A stretch of 64,000 bases of DNA from Streptomyces sp. NBC_00663. Its GTDB lineage: Bacteria; Actinomycetota; Actinomycetes; Streptomycetales; Streptomycetaceae. Below the pieces are notes generated by a model. That model did no database searches. It was given only the letters and a program-made list of their open reading frames with translations, and was not told where the DNA came from. The DNA lies in contig NZ_CP109027.1 in assembly GCF_036226885.1 (NCBI RefSeq), forward strand, positions 992,001-1,056,000, in the 5' to 3' direction. Shown here piece after piece: positions 8,500 through 16,855 of the stretch. The translations under genes were made by a program, and so were the position numbers. The stretch's first letter is position 1, and every line of letters begins with the position of its first letter.

Positions 8500-8987
8500 T
8501 CCCCCTCACCGCCCTCACCCTGACCGCCGCCCTGCTCACGGCCGCTCCGGCGAGCGCCACGGCCTCCCCCGTCTGCCCGGAGCGGGCGCTCACGCTGCGG
8601 GCCAGGGTCTCGGCGGCCGACCCGTCGGTGGTGCGCGTCAGCGTCACCCACCGGGGCGGCAGCACCTGCACGGTGGCCCGCATCCCCACCGTGACCTTCC
8701 AGGACCTCGACGGCTCGGCCCAGCCGGTGCCCGCGGGCCCCACCGGGCGCTATCGGCTCGGGGCGGGCGACACGGCGTACGCGACCGTCCGGACGGCCGC
8801 CGACCCGGCCGGCCCCGAGGCCCGCCGGGTGGGCGCCCTGGCGGTCTCGGCGGACCCGTCCCACTGGGGCCGCGCCTTCACGGCGTCCCAGCTCGGGGCC
8901 GGGGACCGGATCCGGGTGTGGGAGCCGGTGACGAGCTGGTGGCAGCCCTCGGCGTCCGCCGCGGACGCGGCTCTCGGCATCGGGTGA
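8496..8987 (+). CDS. Small secreted DUF4232-like protein, coupled to the upstream hydrolase
   Basis: This predicted exported protein of 163 residues begins with a signal peptide (IPLTALTLTAALLTAAPASA) and continues as a beta-rich domain with two cysteines (PVCPE and STCTV). The layout resembles DUF4232, a family of secreted or lipoprotein actinobacterial proteins of unknown role. The start is a TTG at 8496 whose last two bases overlap the TGA of the hydrolase; GGAGGAG lies 8 bases upstream, inside the hydrolase C-terminus. This geometry implies translational coupling and equal amounts of the two exported proteins. Function unknown. Confidence 0.72.
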   Translation: MIPLTALTLTAALLTAAPASATASPVCPERALTLRARVSAADPSVVRVSVTHRGGSTCTVARIPTVTFQDLDGSAQPVPAGPTGRYRLGAGDTAYATVRTAADPAGPEARRVGALAVSADPSHWGRAFTASQLGAGDRIRVWEPVTSWWQPSASAADAALGIG

Positions 8988-9030
8988 ACCCGTACGCGCT
9001 GCACCTTTCGCCGTTCGGCTCCGTCTGCGT

Positions 9031-10623
9031 TTGACTCGTGGTGTGCGTCGCTTCCTGTTGCTGGTGACGGTCATCCTCGGTGCGGCCGGGGCCCTGGCCC
9101 TGTCCCTCGCCGTCTCTCCCTGGTGGTGGTGCGCGGCGGGGCCGCTGCTCGCCCTGGCCGCGCTCGGCGCCTGGGATCTCGTACAGACCCGCCACTCGGT
9201 GCTGCGGAACTACCCCCTGCTCGGGCATCTGCGCTTCCTGCTGGAGAAGCTGCGGCCCGAGTTGCAGCAGTACTTCGTCGAGCGGAACTTCGACGGCCGG
9301 CCCTTCGACCGCGATGTGCGCAGCATCGTGTACGAGCGCGCCAAGGGCGTCGACGCCGAGGAACCGTTCGGCACGGAGCTGGACGTGTACACAGGCGGGT
9401 ACGAGTTCCTGGTGCCGTCGATGCGGCCGGTCCGGGTACCGGAGGAGGTGCCAACGGTACGGGTCGGCGGGCCGGACTGCCGGGTGCCGTACGACATGGC
9501 GCTGCTGAACGTCTCGGCGATGAGCTTCGGTTCGCTCTCCTCGCACGCGATCCTCGCCCTCAACCGGGGTGCCGCGCTCGGGGGTTTCGCGCACGACACC
9601 GGCGAGGGCGGTCTGTCCGAGTACCACCTGCGGGGCGGCGGCGATCTCATCTGGGAGATCGGGACCGGGTACTTCGGCTGCCGCACCCCCGAAGGTCGGT
9701 TCGACGGGCGGGAGTTCGCGGACAAGGCGGCGCTGCCCGAGGTGAAGTGCGTGTCGCTGAAGCTCTCCCAGGGCGCCAAGCCGGGGATCGGCGGCGTGCT
9801 GCCGGGAGCCAAGGTGAATGCCGAGATCGCGCGGGCCAGGGATGTGCCGGAGGGCGAGACGGTGGTGTCGCCGCCGTACCACCAGGTGTTCGGCACACCG
9901 CGTGAGCTGGTCAAGTTCATCGGTCTGATGCGGGAGTTGGCGGGTGGCAAGCCGACCGGGTTCAAACTGTGCGTGGGGTCGCGGCGGCAGTTCCTGGCCG
10001 TGTGCAAGGCGATGCTCGCGGAGGGGGTGACGCCCGACTTCATCGTGGTGGACGGCGCCGAGGGCGGCACGGGCGCGGCGCCGCTGGAGTTCGCGGACCA
10101 TCTCGGGATGCCGCTCACCGAGGGGCTGGTCACGGTGCGCAACGCCCTGGTCGGCACCGGCCTCAAGGACCGTGTGCGGATCGGCGCGAGCGGCAAGGTG
10201 GCCACCGGCACGGACATCGTCAAGCGGCTGATCCAGGGCGCCGACTACACGAACGCGGCCCGGGCCATGATGTTCGCGGTCGGCTGTATCCAGGCCCAGC
10301 GCTGTCACACCAACACCTGCCCCGTCGGCGTCACGACCCAGGATCCGCGCCGGGTCCGCGCGCTGGACGTGGCCGACAAGTCGGCGCGCGTGCACCGGTT
10401 CCAGCGGGCGACGGTCAAGAGCGCGGTGCAGATCATGGCGGCGATGGGGGTGAGCGATCCTCGCGAGCTGACCACCGAGATGCTGGTACGGCGCCTCGAT
10501 CCGATGACGATCGCCCCGTACACCGAACTCTACGAGTGGCTCGCCCCGGGCGAGCTGCTGCGGGAGCCGCCCGCCTCCTGGGACGCGGACTGGCGGGCGG
10601 CCGACCCGGACTCGTTCATCTGA
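9031..10623 (+). CDS. FMN-binding glutamate synthase family protein (membrane-linked)
   Basis: This 530-residue protein has two N-terminal hydrophobic helices (about 6-48) followed by a glutamate-synthase central/FMN barrel. Phosphate- and flavin-binding signatures include LSQGAKPGIGGVLPG, DGAEGGTGAAP and IGASGKVATG. A cysteine cluster near residues 419-431 (CIQAQRCHTNTC) matches the 3Fe-4S site of GltB. It lacks the glutamine amidotransferase and structural domains of GltB, so it is a stand-alone GltS-like oxidoreductase whose substrate is not established. The TTG start at 9031 has no clear ribosome site. Confidence 0.88.
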   Translation: MTRGVRRFLLLVTVILGAAGALALSLAVSPWWWCAAGPLLALAALGAWDLVQTRHSVLRNYPLLGHLRFLLEKLRPELQQYFVERNFDGRPFDRDVRSIVYERAKGVDAEEPFGTELDVYTGGYEFLVPSMRPVRVPEEVPTVRVGGPDCRVPYDMALLNVSAMSFGSLSSHAILALNRGAALGGFAHDTGEGGLSEYHLRGGGDLIWEIGTGYFGCRTPEGRFDGREFADKAALPEVKCVSLKLSQGAKPGIGGVLPGAKVNAEIARARDVPEGETVVSPPYHQVFGTPRELVKFIGLMRELAGGKPTGFKLCVGSRRQFLAVCKAMLAEGVTPDFIVVDGAEGGTGAAPLEFADHLGMPLTEGLVTVRNALVGTGLKDRVRIGASGKVATGTDIVKRLIQGADYTNAARAMMFAVGCIQAQRCHTNTCPVGVTTQDPRRVRALDVADKSARVHRFQRATVKSAVQIMAAMGVSDPRELTTEMLVRRLDPMTIAPYTELYEWLAPGELLREPPASWDADWRAADPDSFI

Positions 10624-10627
10624 ACGG

Positions 10628-11056
10628 TCAGCCTTCCCAGTGCGCGAGACGCTCCAGGGCGCCGGCCGTCGCCACGAAGCCGTCGCCGCCGAGCAGACCG
10701 CGCAGTTCGGCGTTGAAGCGGTCGATCGCGGGCTGGGCGGCGATCAGCGCCGCGGCTCCGGCCGCGGTCAGTTCCAGGACCACGGCCCGGTGCTCGCGCG
10801 GATGCGCCGACTTGTCGACGAGCCCCGCACCGGTGAGCCGGGCGACGAGCGCGGTGACGGCCGACTCGCGCAGCCCGAGTGTGCGGGCGAGCTGCTGCTG
10901 GCTCAGGCCCGGCTCGTCGCGCACCGCGAACAGCGCGCCGAGCTGGGCCGTGGTGACCCCGGCGGCGGTCAGGCAGCGCCGGTCCGCGGAGGTGCGCAGA
11001 CGGTGCGCCGCCCGCTGGAGCAGGAAGTAGAAGCGCTGATCGGGCTCGGCGGACAT
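10628..11056 (-). CDS. MarR family transcriptional regulator
   Basis: This 142-residue winged-helix protein contains the recognition region GLSQQQLARTLGLRESAVTALVARLTGAGLV (two pieces around residue 50-80) and the wing SAHPREHRAVVLELTAAG, both typical of MarR. Such proteins bind short palindromes as dimers and release DNA when they bind a small aromatic or lipid-like ligand. The gene is divergent from a hotdog thioesterase, and a perfect 30-bp dyad lies between them; autoregulation and control of the thioesterase are the natural reading. The start chosen is the ATG at 11056. Confidence 0.9.
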   Translation of the reverse strand: MSAEPDQRFYFLLQRAAHRLRTSADRRCLTAAGVTTAQLGALFAVRDEPGLSQQQLARTLGLRESAVTALVARLTGAGLVDKSAHPREHRAVVLELTAAGAAALIAAQPAIDRFNAELRGLLGGDGFVATAGALERLAHWEG

Positions 11057-11089
11057 GGGGCGATGTTGACAGAGGACACCGGTTCGCGC

Positions 11090-11119
11090 CACTCTCACTT
11101 CACTGATGAAGTGAGAGTG
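11090..11119. promoter_or_regulatory. Perfect 13-bp-arm inverted repeat, likely MarR operator
   Basis: CACTCTCACTTCA at 11090-11102 and its exact reverse complement at 11107-11119 are separated by CTGA. The dyad lies 34 bases upstream of the marR-type start and just before the thioesterase start, so a dimer bound here would block both promoters. The arms are long for MarR, and two overlapping dimers are possible. Confidence 0.8.
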
Positions 11120-11135
11120 CGGGGTGAGCGGCACG

Positions 11136-11558
11136 ATGGATCTGGAACTGGCCGGGAAGGTCCTCGCGGAACAGCCCTTCAGCAGGCTGCTGGGCGCGCG
11201 GGTGACGGCTTTCGGAAACGGCGAGGCCACCCTGGAGCTGGACATCCGCGAGGAGCTGCGCCAGCAGTACGGCTTCGTCCACGGCGGCGTGCTCTCCTAC
11301 GCGGCGGACAACACCCTTACGCTCGCCGCGGCGACCGTCGCGGGGCCGGGGCTGATCACGTCCGGGTTCACCATCGACTATCTGCGTCCGGCCACAGGCG
11401 CGGTGCTGCGCGCGCACGCCCAGGTGGTGCGGGCCGGCCGCACCCGGGTCGTGACCCGCTGCGACGTCCTCACGATCGACGACGCCGGTGCGCAGAGTCT
11501 GTGCGCGGTGGCTCAGGGGAACATCGCCGTGCTCGACGGGCCGGGCGCGAAGCGGTAG
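11136..11558 (+). CDS. PaaI-family hotdog thioesterase
   Basis: This protein of about 140 residues has a single hotdog fold, with the signature QQYGFVHGGVLSYAADN near residue 47 and FTIDYLRPA later. PaaI-type enzymes hydrolyse acyl- or aryl-CoA thioesters, often clearing dead-end CoA esters. An in-frame GTG at 11124 would add four residues, with its ribosome site buried in the operator; the ATG at 11136, behind GGGGTGAG, is preferred. The divergent MarR gene and shared dyad suggest induction by an aromatic or acyl-CoA-type effector, which is inference. Confidence 0.85.
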   Translation: MDLELAGKVLAEQPFSRLLGARVTAFGNGEATLELDIREELRQQYGFVHGGVLSYAADNTLTLAAATVAGPGLITSGFTIDYLRPATGAVLRAHAQVVRAGRTRVVTRCDVLTIDDAGAQSLCAVAQGNIAVLDGPGAKR

Positions 11559-11559
11559 T

Positions 11560-12819
11560 TCAGAAGTCCACCGGGTCCCGCACGATCGGGCAGGTCATGC
11601 AGTGGCCGCCGCCCCTGCCTCGGCCGAGCTCCGCGCCGACGATCGTGACGACCTCGATGCCGGCCTTGCGCAGCAGGGTGTTGGTCTGGGTGTTGCGGTC
11701 GTAGGTGAACACCACGCCGGGTTCCAGGGCGACCGCGTTGTTGCCGCTGTCCCACTGCTGGCGCTCGGAGGCGTAGACGTCGCCGCCGGTCTCCACGACC
11801 CGCAGCCCGGGCAGGCCGAGCGCCTTGGCGACGACGTCGACGAACGGCGTCGAGCCCTCGTCGACCAGTTCGATGCCGGGCGCCTTGTCGCTGGGCCGCA
11901 GGGAGAAGGTGTGGACGCCGTCCATGATGCTCGGGTAGAGGGTGACCAGGTCACGGTCGGCGAAGGTGAAGACGGTGTCGAGGTGCATCGCGGAGCGCAG
12001 CTTCGGCATACCGGCGACGATCACGTGCTCGGCGGCGCCGTTCTTGAACAGGGCCGCGGCCACCTGGGTGATGGCCTGGCGCGAGGTGCGCTCGCTCATG
12101 CCCATCAGGACGACGCCGTTGCCGACCGGCATGATGTCGCCGCCCTCGAACGTGGCCTGCCCCCAGTCGAGTTCGGGGTCGCCCCACCAGACGGTGGAGC
12201 CCACGTAGTCGGGGTGGAAGCTGTAGACCGCCTTCATCAGCAGCGTCTCGTCGTGCCGGGCGGGCCAGTAGAGCGGGTTGAGGGTGAGGCCGCCGTAGAG
12301 CCAGCACGTGGTGTCGCGGGTGTAGAGGGTGTTGGGCAGCGGCGGCATCAAGTACTCGCGTACGCCGGTGGATTCACGGGCGAGTTCCAGATAGCCGGAG
12401 CGGAAGTCCTCGGGCAGGTCGGTGGTGGCGAGGCCGCCGATCAGGTACTTGGCGAGGCGTTCGGGTTCGAGGGACTCCAGGTACGCGCGGGTCTGGTCGA
12501 CGAGGCCGAGGCCGACCTCGTTGGCGACGATCTTCCGGTCCAGCAGCCAGTCCCGGGCGCCCGGCACCGCCATGGTCTGGGCCAGCAGATCGTGCAACTC
12601 GACGACCTCGACGTCCCGTTCGCGCAGCTTGTTGACGAAGTCGGCGTGGTCGCGCTGGGCGTTCTCCACCCACATGACGTCGTCGAAGAGCAGGTCGTCG
12701 GAGTTGGTGGGGGTGAGTCTGCGGTGGGCGAGCCCGGGGGCGCAGACCAGCACCTTGCGGAGTCTGCCGACCTCGGAGTGGACGCCGTAGGCGGGACGGG
12801 TCTCTTGACTACTGGTCAC
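11560..12819 (-). CDS. arcA: Arginine deiminase
   Basis: This 419-residue enzyme has the usual ADI length and converts arginine to citrulline and ammonia. Visible active-site segments are FEGGDIMP, the histidine in MHLDTVF, and the nucleophile C407 in GGGHCMTCP near the C-terminus. It lies 19 bases downstream of an arginine/ornithine-type antiporter, so the two form an operon. Ornithine carbamoyltransferase (arcB) and carbamate kinase (arcC) are not beside it. The pair could therefore serve acid or nitrogen stress rather than a complete ATP-yielding pathway, unless the other genes lie elsewhere. Confidence 0.95.
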   Translation of the reverse strand: MTSSQETRPAYGVHSEVGRLRKVLVCAPGLAHRRLTPTNSDDLLFDDVMWVENAQRDHADFVNKLRERDVEVVELHDLLAQTMAVPGARDWLLDRKIVANEVGLGLVDQTRAYLESLEPERLAKYLIGGLATTDLPEDFRSGYLELARESTGVREYLMPPLPNTLYTRDTTCWLYGGLTLNPLYWPARHDETLLMKAVYSFHPDYVGSTVWWGDPELDWGQATFEGGDIMPVGNGVVLMGMSERTSRQAITQVAAALFKNGAAEHVIVAGMPKLRSAMHLDTVFTFADRDLVTLYPSIMDGVHTFSLRPSDKAPGIELVDEGSTPFVDVVAKALGLPGLRVVETGGDVYASERQQWDSGNNAVALEPGVVFTYDRNTQTNTLLRKAGIEVVTIVGAELGRGRGGGHCMTCPIVRDPVDF

Positions 12820-12838
12820 GGTGCACCTTCCGGGGACT

Positions 12839-14257
12839 TCACAGGCTGATCCAGCCCACTGCCAGGGCCACGACGCCGAGGACCGCGCCGGCCACCGACG
12901 CGGCGAGGATGACCAACTCGCGCGGTGAGAACAGGCGTCGGCCCTGCTCCCTGCGGGCCATCACGAACAGCACGGTGGCGGGGGCGTAGATGATGAAGGA
13001 GACGAGGACGAACTTCAGGCCCGCCGCGTAGATGAGGAACGCGGTGTAGACGGTGGCGAGCGTGGCGACCGCCACCTGGCCACGCGGTCCGCCCCAGCCG
13101 ATCTTCACCGCGAACGCCGCAGCCAGCAGGAAGGGGATCAGGGTCAGCGCGCTGGTCAGGTCGAGGGCGAAGTTGAAGGCGTCGTCGGAGAACAGGGTGA
13201 CGACGAGGACGATCTGGCTGAGCACCGTGGACATCACGAGCGCCGGCACGGGCACGTCGGCCGCCGTGGCACGCTTGAGGAAGCGCGGCATGTCGTCGTC
13301 CTTGGCGGCCACGTACAGCACTTCGGCCGCCATCAGTGTCCAGGCCAGATAGGCGCCGAGGACGGAGACGATCAGGCCGACGCTGACGAAGACCTTGCCC
13401 CAGGTGCCGACCGCGTGTTCCAGCACCTCGGCCATGGAGGGCTGGCGCAGTTCGGCGATCTCGGCCATCGGCATGATGCCGTACGACACGATCGTCACCG
13501 ACGCGAAGATCGCGAAGACGCTGACGAAACCGAGGATCGTGGCCCGGCCGACGTCCTCGCGGCGCCGCGCGTGCCGGGAGTAGACGCTCGCGCCCTCCAC
13601 ACCGAGGAACACGAACACCGTGGCCAGCATGGTGCCCTTGACCTGGTTGAAGAGGGAGCCGGCGTAGTCCGCGCCGCCGAAGTTGTCGGCGAAGACGCTC
13701 GGCTTGAGATAGAAGAGCGCGAGGATGACGAAGACGATGATCGGTACGACCTTGGCGACCGTGACGATCCGGTTGATCGCCGCCGCCTCCTTCACACCCC
13801 GGCTGATCAGCGCGAAGAACAGCCACAGCCCCACGGAGGAGAGCACCACCGCGAGCACGGTGTCGCCGTCGCCGAGCGCGGGGGCGATCGCGCCGATGGT
13901 CGACATGATCAGCACCCAGTACGTCACGTTGCCGACGCAGGCGCTCGCCCAGTAGCCGAACGCCGAGAAGAAGCCCAGGTATTCACCGAAGCCGGCCTTG
14001 GCGTAGGCGTACACGCCGGCGTCGAGATCGGGCCGGCGCACCGCGAGCGTCTGGAAGACGAAGGCGAGCATCAGCATGCCGGTGCCGGCCACCGCCCAGG
14101 CGATGAGCGCGCCCGCCACACCGGTCTCCTGCGCGAACCGGCGCGGCAGGGAGAACACGCCCGCGCCGACCATCGAGCCGACGACCATGGTGGTGAGCGT
14201 CGGCAGGGACAGCTTCGCGGCGGGCGGCGACTGGGTCTTGGTGTCTGCCTGAGTCAT
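12839..14257 (-). CDS. arcD: APC-superfamily basic amino acid antiporter (arginine/ornithine type)
   Basis: This integral membrane protein of 472 residues has about 12 hydrophobic segments. The first helix carries the APC signature [14 protein letters not shown], whose glycine-rich break binds substrate. It belongs to the basic amino acid/polyamine antiporter branch and, being directly upstream of arginine deiminase, most likely exchanges external arginine for ornithine or citrulline. It is divergent from the baeRF3 gene with 133 bases between starts, a region that probably holds both promoters; I could not identify a regulator site there. Confidence 0.9.
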   Translation of the reverse strand: MTQADTKTQSPPAAKLSLPTLTTMVVGSMVGAGVFSLPRRFAQETGVAGALIAWAVAGTGMLMLAFVFQTLAVRRPDLDAGVYAYAKAGFGEYLGFFSAFGYWASACVGNVTYWVLIMSTIGAIAPALGDGDTVLAVVLSSVGLWLFFALISRGVKEAAAINRIVTVAKVVPIIVFVILALFYLKPSVFADNFGGADYAGSLFNQVKGTMLATVFVFLGVEGASVYSRHARRREDVGRATILGFVSVFAIFASVTIVSYGIMPMAEIAELRQPSMAEVLEHAVGTWGKVFVSVGLIVSVLGAYLAWTLMAAEVLYVAAKDDDMPRFLKRATAADVPVPALVMSTVLSQIVLVVTLFSDDAFNFALDLTSALTLIPFLLAAAFAVKIGWGGPRGQVAVATLATVYTAFLIYAAGLKFVLVSFIIYAPATVLFVMARREQGRRLFSPRELVILAASVAGAVLGVVALAVGWISL

Positions 14258-14390
14258 GGGCGTCCTCGGTTCCGGCGACTCAAGCGACGCTAGCAGCGAA
14301 ATGTCCCGTTTGCTCGGCTTGACGGTCCCCGCCGGGGAGGCCCTCCCGCCCCTGATGCCCCGTCGTCAAATCAGTCCTATCGTGCTTGAT

Positions 14391-15491
14391 ATGGAGCACG
14401 CACTCAGTCCCACGACCCTCTCCGAGCTCCGGCGCCCACGCCCCTATCCAGCGGTGTCCGTGCTGACTCCGACACATCGCCGGGAGCCCGACAACGCCCA
14501 GGACCCGGTCCGGCTGCGCAATGTCGTGGCCGAGGCCAAGAAGCAGCTGGAAGCCGATCCCGCGGTCCCCCGGGAGCGGCGCCTCGACGTCGCCCGCCAG
14601 CTCGACCAGGCCCTCGCCGAGGTCGACCTGGCACACACCGAGGACGGCCTGGTGATCTTCGCAGCGCCGGGTGAGCACCAGGTGTGGTCGCTCGCCCGCA
14701 GCGTGCCCGAACGCGTCGTGCTGTCGGACACCTTCCTCACCCGCAACCTCGTCTCCGCGCAGGCCTCCGAGCGCCCCTTCTGGGTCCTGTCGGTCGCCCC
14801 CGACCGCGCCACCCTCTGGAACGGCGGCACCGACCGCGTCGTCGAGGACCGGCTCGCCGGCTTCCCCCTCACCAGGGACCACCGCGAGAACTTCGACGCC
14901 GAGCGCCAGGAGCGGATCGGCGACATGCCGAGCACCTTCCGGGACGAGAGCACGCGTCACTTCCTGCGCGACGCCGACACCGCGATGGCCAAGATCCTCA
15001 GAGATCAGCCACGCCCGCTGTACGTCACCGGCGAACAGGCGGCACTCTCCGTCCTGGACGAGGTCGGCAGTGTCACCAAGGACGCGGTGCACATCCCGCA
15101 CGGCGGCCTCGCGCACGGCACGCCGGACGCGGTGTGGCACGCGGTACGGCCGTTGCACGAGGCCGAGACCCGCAAGAACACCGCCGCGGTGGCCCGTGAA
15201 CTGGAGACGGCACGCGGTCGCCGCGCCTTCGCGGCCGGCGTCGACGAGGTCTGGCAGAACGCCCGGGAGGGCAGGGTCCGGCTGCTCGCCGTCGAGGAGA
15301 ACTACCGGATCACGGTGCGTGACGGCGGCGGGGACCATCTGGTCCCGGCCGCGAGTGACGACCTCGACGCCCGCGAGGACATCGTGGACGAGATCGTCGA
15401 GCAGTGCCTGGAGACGGGCGCCGACGTGCGCTTCGTCCCGGACGGAACCCTGGGCGACGCCCACGGGATCGCGGGGGTGCTGCGGTACTGA
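14391..15491 (+). CDS. baeRF3-domain protein (archaeo-eukaryotic release factor-like)
   Basis: This soluble protein of 366 residues resembles the bacterial archaeo-eukaryotic release factor family 3, which is often mislabelled as a chemotaxis or host attachment protein. Supporting segments are SVLTPTHRREPDN near the N-terminus, FWVLSVAPDRATLWNG in the middle and LYVTGEQAALSVLDEV in the RF1-like part. The family is thought to act on ribosomes, but the bacterial function is not established. It precedes a small membrane protein in the same direction and is divergent from arcD. ATG at 14391 has no strong ribosome site and may be leaderless. Confidence 0.72.
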   Translation: MEHALSPTTLSELRRPRPYPAVSVLTPTHRREPDNAQDPVRLRNVVAEAKKQLEADPAVPRERRLDVARQLDQALAEVDLAHTEDGLVIFAAPGEHQVWSLARSVPERVVLSDTFLTRNLVSAQASERPFWVLSVAPDRATLWNGGTDRVVEDRLAGFPLTRDHRENFDAERQERIGDMPSTFRDESTRHFLRDADTAMAKILRDQPRPLYVTGEQAALSVLDEVGSVTKDAVHIPHGGLAHGTPDAVWHAVRPLHEAETRKNTAAVARELETARGRRAFAAGVDEVWQNAREGRVRLLAVEENYRITVRDGGGDHLVPAASDDLDAREDIVDEIVEQCLETGADVRFVPDGTLGDAHGIAGVLRY

Positions 15492-15534
15492 CGCCGGTCC
15501 CGGCAACGACCGCACGGCACGGAAAGGCCCTCAC

Positions 15535-15960
15535 ATGGCGCAGACATCCGGCGGGGTCCGACACCCCGAAATGAGCGCACGACGCCTGGGCGGAGGTCTC
15601 ACCCTCTTCGCCGGCTGGGCACTGGAGCTGAGCGGGACGCTCAGCATCCTCCTCGGTGTCGTCGGCGTCACGAGCGACACCCTTTTCAGCTCGCCCGACT
15701 ACACCTACGAGTTCAGCCTGACGGCCTGGGGCTGGATCCATGTCGTCGTGGGCATCGGGCTCGTCGCCGCCGGCCTGGGCGTACTGCTCGGCAAGAGCTG
15801 GGGCACGGGGGCCGGCGCCGCACTGGGCGCGATCAGCCTGATCACGCAGTTCATGTTCATCCCCTTTTATCCCCTGTGGTCGATCAGCGTGATGACCCTC
15901 GACATCGTCGCCGTCTGGACCTTGGCGAGAGCCGTCGCGGTGGACGACCGGCAGCCCTGA
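15535..15960 (+). CDS. Four-helix DUF7144-type membrane protein
   Basis: This 141-residue protein has four clear transmembrane helices: ALELSGTLSILLGVVGV, the WIHVVVGIGLVAAGLGVLLG segment, GAALGAISLITQFMFIPFYPLW and SVMTLDIVAVWTLARAV. The pattern and the LFAGWALELSG opening fit the DUF7144 family of Streptomyces membrane proteins, which has no known role. GGAAAGG lies 7 bases before the ATG at 15535. It follows the baeRF3 gene by 43 bases and may be co-transcribed. No catalytic residues are visible. Confidence 0.75.
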   Translation: MAQTSGGVRHPEMSARRLGGGLTLFAGWALELSGTLSILLGVVGVTSDTLFSSPDYTYEFSLTAWGWIHVVVGIGLVAAGLGVLLGKSWGTGAGAALGAISLITQFMFIPFYPLWSISVMTLDIVAVWTLARAVAVDDRQP

Positions 15961-16004
15961 GGCCACGCCGAGCCACCTGACCCCAAAGGCGCGGCAGGAC
16001 CCCT

Positions 16005-16418
16005 TCACACGGTCCCGAACAACGCGGTCAGCCCGCGCTCCACCTCCGCGCCGACGTCCTCCTGCCCGGCCGCCACGACCGCGTACGTGCGCAGCAGGAA
16101 GCGGCGCAGCGCGGAGGTGTCGAACTGGAGCAGCGCCAGCCCGTACGGCGAGTGCAGCTCGACGACCGTACGAGCCCGGCCGCACGGCCACAGGTGCACG
16201 TCCCCGCCGCCCGCCGGACCGCGCAGGCCCGCCTCCAGCAGAGCGCGCGCGAAGGTCCAGGTGACCACGTCGCCGTCGAGGGAGATCTCGGGCGGGAAGT
16301 CGATGTGCACCGCGAGCGGGTCCGCGGACGTGTAGCGAAAGGTCGTGGCGGCGGGCAGCTCCTGCTCGTCGGCCGTGATCAGGCGGCCCTGGGCGGGCTG
16401 CTCGATGGTGATGTCCAT
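16005..16418 (-). CDS. SsgA-like sporulation/cell division protein (SALP)
   Basis: This small 137-residue protein belongs to the SsgA-like family, which is limited to morphologically complex actinobacteria and directs septum placement and spore-wall remodelling. Family features seen are FRYTSADPLAVHIDFP, TWTFARALLEAGL, and the GDVHLWPCGR and VVELHSPYGLALLQFD segments in order. I cannot assign it to SsgA, SsgB or another paralogue. The ATG at 16418 has GGGGA 7 bases upstream. A Crp-like site lies about 100 bases upstream of the start. Confidence 0.9.
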   Translation of the reverse strand: MDITIEQPAQGRLITADEQELPAATTFRYTSADPLAVHIDFPPEISLDGDVVTWTFARALLEAGLRGPAGGGDVHLWPCGRARTVVELHSPYGLALLQFDTSALRRFLLRTYAVVAAGQEDVGAEVERGLTALFGTV

Positions 16419-16855
16419 GATCGGTCCCCACTGCGGGTCGGAGGTCGGCCGTATCACCGACGTGTCTGTAGGAGCTCGCAGCTGCCGTTTGCATTACGCG
16501 GAAGCCCCATCAATTCCTGTGACCTACGTCACCCGAACCGCCTCGGATCCGCGCCCGGCACGACCCCGTCCAGATCCGCTGGCACCTCTTAGAACACCCG
16601 ACCGTCGAACACGTAAATGAATCCGCGCTCAGAGCACTCGACAGCCCGTCAACTCACGTACGCTGACTACGACTTGCCCGGCAGGCGAGGTACAGCATTC
16701 AGACGGGGAAACCCCTCCGTGAAGACTGTGGCATATGCCAGAAGCACCACCGTATCGGGTGTTGCCAAATCCCTTACAGGGCGTCGCGGGCTGTGCCACA
16801 GTCGTAACGGTCCCTCCGCCCGCCTTGGTCGTACCGTCCCGCATCGGAGTGCGTC
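16419..16855. other. 437-bp divergent intergenic region between the SsgA-like gene and the PP2C gene
   Basis: No credible gene is seen. The region is slightly AT-richer than its neighbours and carries several dyads: a Crp-like motif at 16519-16532, a GGGG-AAA-CCCC stem at 16705-16715, a perfect 12-bp palindrome TGGCATATGCCA at 16729-16740, and CTGTG-C-CACAG at 16791-16801. The last two lie 55-127 bases before the PP2C start and are candidate regulator sites for that gene. Confidence 0.6.
16519..16532 (-). promoter_or_regulatory. Crp-like binding site upstream of the SsgA-like gene
   Basis: The sequence GTGACCTACGTCAC fits GTG-N6-GNCAC, the motif I recall for Streptomyces Crp, and is a near-perfect dyad (GTGAC...GTCAC). 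It lies about 100 bases upstream of the SsgA-like start. Crp controls germination and development in Streptomyces, so the placement is sensible, but one 14-base match is weak evidence. Confidence 0.4.
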
